Shown here: positions 9,619 to 17,037 of the stretch, one piece after another
How the letters are laid out: each line of letters begins with the position of its first letter
Position numbering within the stretch: position 1 is the stretch's first letter
Assembly (NCBI RefSeq): GCF_036639235.1
Contig: NZ_JAVWJB010000007.1
Coordinates: 1-64,000, forward strand
DNA: 64,000 bases
From: Clostridium_AB sp036639235
Lineage (GTDB): Bacteria; Bacillota; Clostridia; Clostridiales; Caloramatoraceae
Reading direction: 5' to 3'
The notes under the pieces: generated by a model
The model's database searches: none
Seen by the model: only the letters and a program-made list of their open reading frames with translations
Told to the model about the DNA's origin: nothing
Program-made: the position numbers and the translations under genes

Positions 9619-10902
9619 ATGTTATCAGTAACTAAGGACTTTTTAAAGACTAATTTTAATATAAGCGATGAAGTACTAAATATTTCAGAGAAAGCTCTTA
9701 ATGATATAGAGCCTGTATTTAAGGATATAGATGAAATAAGAGAATACAACCAAAATAAGGTGTTAAAGGCAATGCAAAGTGTACGTCTAAGTGATAACCA
9801 CTTTACCCATTCAACAGGATATGGATATGGTGATATAGGACGTGAAGCACTTGAGGCTATTTATGCTAAGGTTTTTAATGCAGAGGATGCATTAGTTAGA
9901 CCAAATGTTATATCAGGAACACATGCTATAACACTTGCTCTAACAGGTAATTTAAGACCTAATGATAAACTTATGTACATAACAGGTACTCCATATGACA
10001 CACTACTTCAAGTAATTGGAGTTGAAGGTGAGAATTGTGGTTCACTTAAGGAATTCGGTATTGGATATGAAGAGGTTGCACTTGTTAATAATAAGATAGA
10101 TATTGAAAAAAGCGTTGAAATGCTTAAAAATGACCCTTCAATTAAAATTGTAGGTATGCAAAGATCAACAGGCTATGGATATAGACCTTCATTTACTATT
10201 GAAGAAATTAAACAAGCAACTGAGGCTATAAAGGCTGTTCGTGAAGATGTTATAGTGTTTGTTGACAACTGCTATGGAGAATTCCTAGATGTTCTAGAGC
10301 CAACTGATGTTGGGGTAGACATGATTGCAGGTTCACTTATAAAAAACATAGGTGGCGGAATTGCACCAACAGGTGGATATATTGTAGGTAAGAGTAAGTA
10401 TGTAGAGCAGGCTTCTTATAGACTAACTTCTCCAGGAATTGGGAAGGAAGCAGGGGCAACTCTTGGTGCTATAAGATATATGATTCAGGGATTATTCCAT
10501 GCTCCACATGTAACAGCAGAGGCTCTTAAAACAGCAATATTCTGTGGAAGAGTTATGGAGATATGTGGCTATGAAGTATGTCCTGGTGCGTTTGACAAGA
10601 GAAGTGACATTATCCAGGCTATAAAGTTTGGTAATCCAAAGGATTTAATTAACTTCTGTAAGGGAATCCAAAAAGGTTCCCCAGTAGATTCATTTGTTGA
10701 ATGTGAACCATGGGAGATGCCAGGTTATACAAGTGAGGTTATAATGGCAGCAGGTGCCTTTAATCAAGGTTCTTCAATAGAACTTAGTGCAGATGGACCT
10801 ATAAGAGAGCCTTATATAGCATATATGCAGGGTGGACTTACATTTGACCATGGTAAAACAGGTGTTATGATAGGTCTTAGTAACGTACTTAATAATAAGT
10901 AA
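9619..10902 (+). CDS. ynbB: PLP-dependent YnbB family protein (methionine gamma-lyase-like)
   Basis: A fold-type I PLP enzyme of the group often labelled aluminium-resistance or methionine gamma-lyase family. The likely Schiff-base lysine is K242 in GSLIKNIGGG. FVDNCYGEF supplies the aspartate facing the pyridine nitrogen, and SGTHAI is in the cofactor pocket. At 427 residues it is full length. The substrate is not established for the family, so a C-S lyase reaction is inferred from homology only. In Bacillus ynbB also lies close to hfq, so the position is conserved. It stands between two terminators with AGGAGG before the ATG, so it is probably monocistronic. Confidence 0.88.
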   Translation: MLSVTKDFLKTNFNISDEVLNISEKALNDIEPVFKDIDEIREYNQNKVLKAMQSVRLSDNHFTHSTGYGYGDIGREALEAIYAKVFNAEDALVRPNVISGTHAITLALTGNLRPNDKLMYITGTPYDTLLQVIGVEGENCGSLKEFGIGYEEVALVNNKIDIEKSVEMLKNDPSIKIVGMQRSTGYGYRPSFTIEEIKQATEAIKAVREDVIVFVDNCYGEFLDVLEPTDVGVDMIAGSLIKNIGGGIAPTGGYIVGKSKYVEQASYRLTSPGIGKEAGATLGAIRYMIQGLFHAPHVTAEALKTAIFCGRVMEICGYEVCPGAFDKRSDIIQAIKFGNPKDLINFCKGIQKGSPVDSFVECEPWEMPGYTSEVIMAAGAFNQGSSIELSADGPIREPYIAYMQGGLTFDHGKTGVMIGLSNVLNNK

Positions 10903-10906
10903 ATCT

Positions 10907-10942
10907 AAAGCCTAAGTGGAATAATTCTATTTAGGCTTTTTT
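10907..10942 (+). terminator. Terminator after ynbB
   Basis: Nine-base arms AAAGCCTAA and TTAGGCTTT with a 15-base loop, followed by a T run. Confidence 0.85.
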
Positions 10943-10954
10943 CTATGTAACTAT

Positions 10955-11023
10955 GGTAAATTTACCAAATATGTATTAGAATAATTAGTATTGAATATTA
11001 GATATGAAATCATAACTAATATT
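10955..11023. promoter_or_regulatory. Dyads upstream of gshAB
   Basis: The 117-base gap before gshAB holds a perfect 12-base palindrome GGTAAATTTACC (10955-10966) and an 8-base inverted repeat AATATTAG / CTAATATT (10994-11001 and 11016-11023). Either could be an operator. I could not assign a clean promoter. Confidence 0.35.
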
Positions 11024-11059
11024 AAGTAAACTAGAAATTTAAAGTGTGGAAGGTGACGG

Positions 11060-13366
11060 ATGTTAAATATATATAAAAGTCTATTTAACAAGGAAGAATT
11101 ATTAGAGGGAAACTTTGGAATAGAAAGGGAAGCACTTAGGGTTGATGGTAATGGATACTTAGCACTAACTAAGCATCCAAAGGATTTTGGGGAGAAAATA
11201 GAAAATCCTTATATTACAACTGATTTTTCCGAGAGTCAAGTAGAGATGGTAACTCCTATATTTTCATCATTAAAGGATACCCACGATTTTCTTGAAGTAC
11301 TATATGATATAGTAGCTAATTCGCTTGAAGGTGAGTATTTATGGCCACAGTCAATGCCATGTTATATTAAAGATGAGGGAGCAATTCCAATTGCTGATTT
11401 TGGAGATAGTATTGATGGGACTGAAAGATATAACTATAGGGCATCACTACTAAAAAGATACGGCGGCAAAAAGCAGCTTATTTCTGGTATACATTATAAT
11501 TTCTCATTTAAAGATGAGTTTATAAGAAAGATTTATAACCATTTAAATACAGGAGAGAGCTTTAAAGTATTTAAGAATAATTTTTATCTTAAGATAACAA
11601 GAAATTATTTAAGATATAGATGGTTTTTAATTTATCTACTTGGTGCAGCTCCTGTTATACATGAAAGCTATAAAAGCGTATGTAGTAATGACTTAAAGCT
11701 AATTAACAGTGAAGATTATTCAACAAAGGGAGCAATTTCTTTTAGGAATACTGAATGTGGCTACGAAAATAAAGTAGATCTTTATCCAAGCTATAAAAGT
11801 GTAGAATCACACATTAAAAGCGTTATTAGCTTTATTGAGAAGGATTATATAGATAATAGCAAGGAGCTTTATAGTCAGATAAGACTTAAGGCAAAGGATA
11901 ATACTAGGTTATTTGAATCTCTTCTTGAGGATGGAATAGATTATCTTGAGGTTAGAAGCATCGATATTAACCCATTTGAAAAAACAGGTATAAGCTATAA
12001 TGACTTAAGACTTATACATTTATTTATTCTATATACTACAGTCAAAGAAGAAAAAAGCTACAAGATGTGGCAGGAAGAGGCTCTATACAACCAAAGGTTA
12101 ATAGCAAGACATGGATGTAGTGATGTATTCCTTAAAAAGGACGGAGAAAAAATCTTAGCTAAGGATTATCTACTTGAGGTAATAAGTGAAATTGAAGAGA
12201 TGAATCAATATCTTGAACTTAAAGAGGACCTTGTTATAGATGAGGCTAAGAACAAAATTATTAATCCATCTACATTGCCTTCTGTTAAGGTTATTGAAGA
12301 AAGTATAAATAAAGGGTATTTACATTCTAATATATCACTTGCTAAGGACTATAAAGAAAGTAGTTATAAGAACCGTTTTAAAATGGTTGGATATGAGGAC
12401 TTAGAACTTTCAACTCAAATTCTTATGAAGGAAGCTATAAAAAGGGGAATTAAGGTTGATATTATAGATAGAACTGAGAATTTTATTACACTTTCAGATA
12501 AGAATAAAATAGAATATGTAAAGCAGGCTACAGAAACATCACTTGATAGCTTTGCAACAATTCTTATGATGGAGAATAAGGTTGTAACTAAAAAGGTTCT
12601 TCGTAAGCATAATATTAGGGTTCCAGATGGATTTGAATATACATCAATTGATGATGCATTAGGGTCTATTTATAAGTTTACTAGAAAGCCTATAGTTATA
12701 AAGCCAAAGGGAACTAATTTTGGAATAGGAATAAGTATTTTCCCAGATGGTGCTAATAAAGATGACATTAAAAAGGCTTTTGAAATTGCTTTTAGTAAGG
12801 ATAATACTGTTCTTGTAGAGGAGTTCATTAAAGGGAAAGAATTTAGATTCCTAGTTGTTGAAGATGAGGCAATAGGGGTACTTAATAGGGTTCCTGCTAA
12901 TGTAATAGGAAATGGAGTAGATAGTATTACTACCCTTGTAGAGGAGAAGAATAAGAGTTATCTTCGCTCAAAGGGATATAAAACTCCACTTGAGAAAATT
13001 GAAATAGATAAGCATGTTGAATTATTTTTAGCCCAGTTTGGCAAAACACCGAACTATGTACCAGCTATGGATGAGGTTGTTTATTTACGAGAAAACTCTA
13101 ATATAAGTACAGGTGGAGATAGTATTGACTATACAGATGAAATGCCTCAAAGGTTTAAAGATATAGCAGTTAAAGCATCTAAGGCAGTTGATGCTACTAT
13201 ATGTGGAGTAGATCTTATGATAGAGGATTTTAAAGACGAAAACTCAAATTATGCAATTATTGAGCTTAATTTTAATCCTGCTATTCATATTCATTCATTC
13301 CCATATAAGGGAGTAGAGAGAAAAATCGCAGAAAAGGTACTTAAAGCCCTAGGCTTTATAAAATAA
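11060..13366 (+). CDS. gshAB: Bifunctional glutamate-cysteine ligase / glutathione synthetase GshAB (GshF)
   Basis: One polypeptide that makes gamma-glutamylcysteine and then adds glycine to form glutathione. The N-terminal part (about 1-450) is a glutamate-cysteine ligase (NFGIEREALRVDG, DFSESQVEMVTP). The C-terminal part is an ATP-grasp domain (KPIVIKPKGTNFGIG, EEFIKGKEFRFLVV), ending with the metal ligands of ELNFNPAIHIH. Its 768 residues fit the 750-780 of known GshF. The start follows GGAAGGTGACGG. Such fusions have a patchy distribution in clostridia, listeriae and streptococci, so past horizontal spread is plausible, though base use here resembles the neighbours. Confidence 0.95.
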   Translation: MLNIYKSLFNKEELLEGNFGIEREALRVDGNGYLALTKHPKDFGEKIENPYITTDFSESQVEMVTPIFSSLKDTHDFLEVLYDIVANSLEGEYLWPQSMPCYIKDEGAIPIADFGDSIDGTERYNYRASLLKRYGGKKQLISGIHYNFSFKDEFIRKIYNHLNTGESFKVFKNNFYLKITRNYLRYRWFLIYLLGAAPVIHESYKSVCSNDLKLINSEDYSTKGAISFRNTECGYENKVDLYPSYKSVESHIKSVISFIEKDYIDNSKELYSQIRLKAKDNTRLFESLLEDGIDYLEVRSIDINPFEKTGISYNDLRLIHLFILYTTVKEEKSYKMWQEEALYNQRLIARHGCSDVFLKKDGEKILAKDYLLEVISEIEEMNQYLELKEDLVIDEAKNKIINPSTLPSVKVIEESINKGYLHSNISLAKDYKESSYKNRFKMVGYEDLELSTQILMKEAIKRGIKVDIIDRTENFITLSDKNKIEYVKQATETSLDSFATILMMENKVVTKKVLRKHNIRVPDGFEYTSIDDALGSIYKFTRKPIVIKPKGTNFGIGISIFPDGANKDDIKKAFEIAFSKDNTVLVEEFIKGKEFRFLVVEDEAIGVLNRVPANVIGNGVDSITTLVEEKNKSYLRSKGYKTPLEKIEIDKHVELFLAQFGKTPNYVPAMDEVVYLRENSNISTGGDSIDYTDEMPQRFKDIAVKASKAVDATICGVDLMIEDFKDENSNYAIIELNFNPAIHIHSFPYKGVERKIAEKVLKALGFIK

Positions 13367-13367
13367 A

Positions 13368-13407
13368 AATAAACGATAGTAATTTTTTACTATCGTTTAT
13401 TTTTTTT
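13368..13407 (+). terminator. Terminator after gshAB
   Basis: Thirteen-base perfect arms (13370-13382 and 13387-13399) around TTTT, with an eight-T tail. Confidence 0.92.
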
Positions 13408-13470
13408 AGAATTTTGGATAACCTATATATAGTTAAGTAATTATATATTTCTTAAAAGTAATAATATGGT

Positions 13471-13499
13471 TTGAACATTGTCGAATTATGTAGTAAAAT
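13471..13499 (+). promoter_or_regulatory. SigA-type promoter of the symporter gene
   Basis: TTGAAC (13471-13476), 17-base spacer, TAAAAT (13494-13499). The predicted transcript start near 13506 leaves a leader of about 94 bases. The -35 lies in TTTGAACAT (13470-13478), which recurs inverted as ATGTTC at 13498-13503 and ATGTTCAAA at 13550-13558. Confidence 0.65.
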
Positions 13500-13543
13500 G
13501 TTCGAGTGGCCAATAATAATTGTATACATGGGTTCTAAAATAT

Positions 13544-13565
13544 ATGTGTATGTTCAAATACACAT
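13544..13565. repeat. Dyad in the symporter leader
   Basis: Perfect 8-base arms ATGTGTAT and ATACACAT around GTTCAA, 35 bases before the start codon. It could fold in the mRNA or bind a repressor. Confidence 0.5.
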
Positions 13566-13599
13566 TTAAATAACTAGATTAGGTTTAGGAGGTACACAA

Positions 13600-14823
13600 A
13601 TGAAGAAAATGAGTTTTTCAGCTAGAATTTTCACAGGACTTATTCTTGGTGTTGTTCTAGGGTTAGTAATTAATACATTCCACTTCGATGGATTTTTAAG
13701 AAGTGTTATATCACCAATAGGAGCCATATTCCTTAACTTAATGAAGATGGTTATAGTTCCACTGATTCTTGCTACACTAATTAATAGTATTACAGGTGTA
13801 GGGGATATGAATAGACTTGGATTCCTTGGACGAAAGGCTCTTACATACTATATAGGGTCAACGTTAATAGCAGCTTCTATAGCTATTACACTTGCTATGC
13901 TTATTAAGCCAGGTGTTGGTATTAATATGCCTATACCACAGGGGCAAGTTACTGAGGCATCATCTATTGCTAAACTTATAGTAGACATAGTCCCATCTAA
14001 CCCTATTAAGGCACTAGCTGAAGGTAATACACTTCAAATTATTGTTTTTGGTGCTTTCATAGGAATAGCTATTAATATAATAGGTACTAAGGTAGATAAC
14101 GTAAAGCAGCTATTTGTTTCATTTGCAGAAATCATGTATAGAATAGTTGGTATTATAATGAGGGTTGCACCTATTGCTGTTTTTGCATTAATTACAGAAG
14201 TAGTAGCAACTAATGGGTCTGCTATCATTTTTACACTATTTAAACTTGTAATGGTAATACTACTTGGATGTTTAATTCAGGTAATAGTAGTATTCTCAAT
14301 AGCAATTAGAACCGTTGGAAAGATGAGTCCTGTTAAGTTCTTTAAAGAGATACTTCCAGCACAGATTTTTTCTTTCTCAACTGCAAGTAGTGCAGCAACA
14401 CTTCCAATTTCAATGAAGTGTATTCAAGAGGGAATTGGTATAAGTAAGACAGTTTCTAACTTTGTACTTAATTTAGGTTCAACAGTTAATATGAACGGAG
14501 GAGCAATATATCAAGCAACTTGTGCTATTTTTATATCACAAATTTATGGTGTAGAGTTAAGCTTTCCACAGCTTATAATAGTTATGATTACAGCAGGTCT
14601 TGCATCAATTGGTGCAGCAGCAATACCTGGTACTGTTATTGTTATGATGACAATGGTTCTATCAGCTGTAGGTCTTCCACTAGAAGCTATAGCATTAATT
14701 GCAGGTGTAGATAGAATTTTAGATATGATAACAACACCAGTTAATGTTACAGGAGATCTTGTTGCATGTGTAGTTGTTTCAGCTCAAGAGAAGAAAAAGA
14801 ACCTTAAAAATGAAATTAAATAA
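13600..14823 (+). CDS. Dicarboxylate/amino-acid:cation symporter (DAACS family)
   Basis: A sodium- or proton-coupled carrier of the GltP/DctA fold in the cytoplasmic membrane. Hydrophobic segments run the length of its 407 residues. The serine-rich re-entrant hairpin (STASSAATLPISMK) and the TM7 motif (GSTVNMNGGAIYQ, in the place of NMDGTA) are present. The motif variant NMNGGA lacks the usual aspartate, so substrate preference cannot be read; glutamate, aspartate, serine or another small substrate are all possible. The start follows TTAGGAGGTACACAA. It has its own promoter and terminator and follows gshAB; supply of glutathione precursors is only a guess. Confidence 0.88.
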   Translation: MKKMSFSARIFTGLILGVVLGLVINTFHFDGFLRSVISPIGAIFLNLMKMVIVPLILATLINSITGVGDMNRLGFLGRKALTYYIGSTLIAASIAITLAMLIKPGVGINMPIPQGQVTEASSIAKLIVDIVPSNPIKALAEGNTLQIIVFGAFIGIAINIIGTKVDNVKQLFVSFAEIMYRIVGIIMRVAPIAVFALITEVVATNGSAIIFTLFKLVMVILLGCLIQVIVVFSIAIRTVGKMSPVKFFKEILPAQIFSFSTASSAATLPISMKCIQEGIGISKTVSNFVLNLGSTVNMNGGAIYQATCAIFISQIYGVELSFPQLIIVMITAGLASIGAAAIPGTVIVMMTMVLSAVGLPLEAIALIAGVDRILDMITTPVNVTGDLVACVVVSAQEKKKNLKNEIK

Positions 14824-14834
14824 ATTTTTCCAAT

Positions 14835-14860
14835 AGTTCCAGTGCAAACTGGGACTTTTT
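14835..14860 (+). terminator. Terminator after the symporter gene
   Basis: Nine-base arms AGTTCCAGT / ACTGGGACT (one G-U pair) with a 4-base loop and a T run. Confidence 0.85.
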
Positions 14861-14936
14861 CTATATATTATTCATATTTATGTACGATAACCAATATTAG
14901 ATAGTATGATAATATTTAGATAAGGTTGTGGGAAAA

Positions 14937-15635
14937 ATGAATGATGAGCAAATAAGAGCTATAAAACAGATCACTTCAAAGAATCAAGAGTTTTTAGATA
15001 CTATTGAAGAGTACTATAATAGCATAAAAAACTATTATAAAGACTATGAAATATTAATTAAGGAATTCCAACAGGAAATGGAGAAAATGGAGCAGGCGAG
15101 TTCAAGAGAATATATAGAACCGTACTGTAATGCATACTATCTAGAAAATAATGAATTTGCACCTTCAGTTGGAAAATGTATTAAGGACAGTGTATACATG
15201 ACCTTAAATGAAGGATGGGGGTACTTAAAAGAACAATATCTTGAAACAATAAGACTTAGATACTACAACATCTTTTTAGAACTTGAAAAGATAGTTTTAG
15301 ACAATAGTTATAAATTTCTTGATATATATAAGCAAATATATGCCTATAATAAGGTATGTAAGTATTTTGATGAAGTAGATGAACTATATATAAACCTTTT
15401 AAATCATGTTAATCTTGAATACAAGATATTAGATGATAGTATAGAGTACACGGTTAATAAGCTCCGCGCAGGGCATAAAAGCATTAAAAAGTTTACACTT
15501 CCAGTTCATACAGAGCTTAAATTACAATATGAACCAATATTTATTCAAATGAGAATGCATATAGAGTCACTTCAAGCTATAAGGGACTTTTTAATTAATA
15601 TTGTATGTATGTTACCTTTTGCAAATAAAAAATAA
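14937..15635 (+). CDS. Unknown alpha-helical protein
   Basis: I do not recognise this 232-residue protein. It looks almost entirely helical and tyrosine-rich, with a coiled-coil-like first 60 residues (IEEYYNSIKNYYKDYEIL, then KEFQQEMEKMEQ) and no signal peptide. The last 25 residues (AIRDFLINIVCMLPFAN) could be an amphipathic or membrane-associated helix. I prefer ATG 14937, ten bases after AAGGT, over GTG 14928. It stands alone between two terminators. Base use resembles the neighbours, and I see no catalytic motif. A cell-envelope or structural role is possible but not shown. Confidence 0.75.
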   Translation: MNDEQIRAIKQITSKNQEFLDTIEEYYNSIKNYYKDYEILIKEFQQEMEKMEQASSREYIEPYCNAYYLENNEFAPSVGKCIKDSVYMTLNEGWGYLKEQYLETIRLRYYNIFLELEKIVLDNSYKFLDIYKQIYAYNKVCKYFDEVDELYINLLNHVNLEYKILDDSIEYTVNKLRAGHKSIKKFTLPVHTELKLQYEPIFIQMRMHIESLQAIRDFLINIVCMLPFANKK

Positions 15636-15662
15636 CAACCAGCTTATGCTGGTTGTTTTTTG
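15634..15662. terminator. Terminator between the helical protein gene and lexA
   Basis: Ten-base perfect arms (15634-15643 and 15648-15657) around TTAT with a T run on the plus strand. The two genes converge here, and the hairpin may also serve lexA although its minus-strand tail is less T-rich. Confidence 0.85.
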
Positions 15663-15690
15663 TAGGAAAACTTATATATTGTAGATCTTA

Positions 15691-16305
15691 TTAATTCATG
15701 GTTCTAAAAAGTCCAATTGCCTTACCTAAAATAGCACAGTCTTTAACTATAATGTTATCCATAGCTGAGTTCTCAGGCTTTAATACAATATGATCCTTTT
15801 CTTTGTAGAAGCGCTTAACTGTTGCACTATCTTCAATTAAAGCAACAACAATTTCTCCGTTATTAGCAGTAGAAGTGGACTCAACAATTAAAAGGTCCCC
15901 ATCATTAATACCAGCTTCTATCATACTAGAGCCTTTAACTTGAAGCATGAAGGTTTGCTTATTGCTCTTAATATACTCCATAGGTAATGGGAATGTATCT
16001 ACTATATTCTCAACAGCAAGAATAGGTTCACCAGCAGCAACTTCGCCAACTATAGGAACATGTACCATTTCTTTACGAAGCCTTGCATCTTCAACAATTT
16101 CAAGTGCACGAGTCTTTACAGGGTCTTTACGAACAACACCCTTTTTCTCAAGGGAATGTATAACTCCATGAGCAGAAGATGTACTCTTAAATCCGCAGGC
16201 AGCACAGATCTCTCTAACTGAAGGTGGGTAACCCCTATCCTGTATTGAATCTCTTATATAATCTAGAACTATTTGTTCCTTTTCGCTTAGACCTACATTA
16301 GACAT
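15691..16305 (-). CDS. lexA: SOS repressor LexA
   Basis: Represses DNA-damage genes until RecA filaments trigger self-cleavage. The N-terminal winged helix has SVREICAACGFKSTSSAHG as its recognition segment. The cleavage site is A91-G92 in GEVAAGEP. The catalytic dyad is S127 (KGSSM) and K164 (SATVKRFY). At 204 residues it is full length. The start follows AAAGGAGATCTTCT. A consensus promoter with an overlapping near-LexA site lies upstream, so autoregulation is likely. The recA gene of this window has a perfect version of the site. Confidence 0.97.
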   Translation of the reverse strand: MSNVGLSEKEQIVLDYIRDSIQDRGYPPSVREICAACGFKSTSSAHGVIHSLEKKGVVRKDPVKTRALEIVEDARLRKEMVHVPIVGEVAAGEPILAVENIVDTFPLPMEYIKSNKQTFMLQVKGSSMIEAGINDGDLLIVESTSTANNGEIVVALIEDSATVKRFYKEKDHIVLKPENSAMDNIIVKDCAILGKAIGLFRTMN

Positions 16306-16356
16306 AGAAGATCTCCTTTCTTTATTTTAAACTATGTACATTCAATTATTTAAGTA

Positions 16357-16385
16357 ATTATATCATAGATATAATTCTAAATCAA
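16357..16385 (-). promoter_or_regulatory. lexA: lexA promoter
   Basis: Reading the minus strand: TTGATT (16385-16380), 17-base spacer, TATAAT (16362-16357), about 52 bases before the lexA ATG. Confidence 0.75.
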
Positions 16386-16396
16386 AACTTACGTTC
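16385..16396. promoter_or_regulatory. Candidate LexA operator at lexA
   Basis: AAAC-TTAC-GTTC, one mismatch from GAAC-N4-GTTC, touching the -35 of the lexA promoter. The position fits autorepression; the mismatch implies a weaker site than that at recA. Confidence 0.6.
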
Positions 16397-16607
16397 TTTT
16401 TTAGTGTAGTATAAATAGTTTAGAAAAAGTATTTACACACACATTTTCAAAGTATAGCAATGACCAATCAGTATGTTTTATTAGAATATTAATAATATTC
16501 AAATATTATTAATATATTTCTAATAATTTTAATATTGTGAATAATATTTACATAATAAATATTATGTAAATTAATAAAATAAATATTATTTGGAAAAATA
16601 AAACTAG
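16397..16607. other. Very AT-rich palindromic spacer between lexA and the acidic-protein gene
   Basis: Almost pure A/T, with two strong dyads: 14-base arms at 16486-16499 and 16502-16515, and 11-base arms at 16546-16556 and 16561-16571 (ATTTACATAAT mirrored). It also holds one copy (16432-16450) of a 19-base sequence repeated exactly inside the recombinase gene at 17832-17850. No reading frame or RNA gene is evident. Confidence 0.5.
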
Positions 16608-16636
16608 TAGACAATATACTTAACCTTTATTAAAAT
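16608..16636 (+). promoter_or_regulatory. Promoter of the acidic-protein gene
   Basis: TAGACA (16608-16613), 17-base spacer, TAAAAT (16631-16636); the predicted transcript start is about 25 bases before the start codon. Confidence 0.65.
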
Positions 16637-16669
16637 AGATGTATTGATTATTTAAGGGGAGTGTGTACT

Positions 16670-16969
16670 ATGGAATTTAATAATGAGTTAGATATTTGCG
16701 ACTTAGATCCATCTAAAATCTGTGATAGCTGCGAAAAATGTCTTGGAATAGACACTAAAGACTATAGAGAAATTAGAATTGATGGGGTTGTAGATGAAGA
16801 TACAGCAAGCCTTAACGAGTTTGATGAGTATAATATTTTTAACCTTGAAGAAGTGGAAGAAGAAGATACTGATGCAACAAATGAATATGAATTTATAGAG
16901 GATATTGAGGAAATTCGCGATATACTTTACGAGGAAAATGAAGAAAATTCAAATAACCAGGATGCTTAA
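16670..16969 (+). CDS. Small acidic hypothetical protein
   Basis: A 99-residue, strongly acidic protein that I do not recognise. The first 30 residues hold four cysteines in two pairs (DICDLDPSKICDSCEKCLGI), with a CxxC suggesting metal or disulfide chemistry. The rest is rich in Glu and Asp (NLEEVEEEDTDATNEYEF) and ends in a disordered tail. ATG 16670 lies eight bases after AAGGGGAG; GTG 16661 is part of that site. It has its own promoter and is divergent from lexA. Its stop codon is inside the terminator loop. An acidic DNA mimic or a metal-binding regulator are possibilities without proof. Confidence 0.75.
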   Translation: MEFNNELDICDLDPSKICDSCEKCLGIDTKDYREIRIDGVVDEDTASLNEFDEYNIFNLEEVEEEDTDATNEYEFIEDIEEIRDILYEENEENSNNQDA

Positions 16970-16991
16970 TTTGGCATACCTGGTTATTTTT
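16952..16991 (+). terminator. Terminator overlapping the end of the acidic-protein gene
   Basis: Ten-base arms AATAACCAGG (16952-16961) and CCTGGTTATT (16979-16988) with a TTTT tail; the stop codon lies in the loop. Confidence 0.88.
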
Positions 16992-16998
16992 ATGCTAT

Positions 16999-17037
16999 GT
17001 AGTTTACATAATATATATTAAGTAAACTACTTTTTTT
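16999..17037 (+). terminator. Second hairpin with T tail at the 3' end of xerC
   Basis: Nine-base arms GTAGTTTAC (16999-17007) and GTAAACTAC (17022-17030) followed by seven T on the plus strand. It overlaps the recombinase stop codon and would block readthrough into the antisense of xerC. Confidence 0.65.

Noticed and set aside
16486..16571. A/T palindromes as a replication origin or dif site
   Set aside because: No DnaA boxes, origin genes or Xer-type arms are present; the dyads are A/T only.
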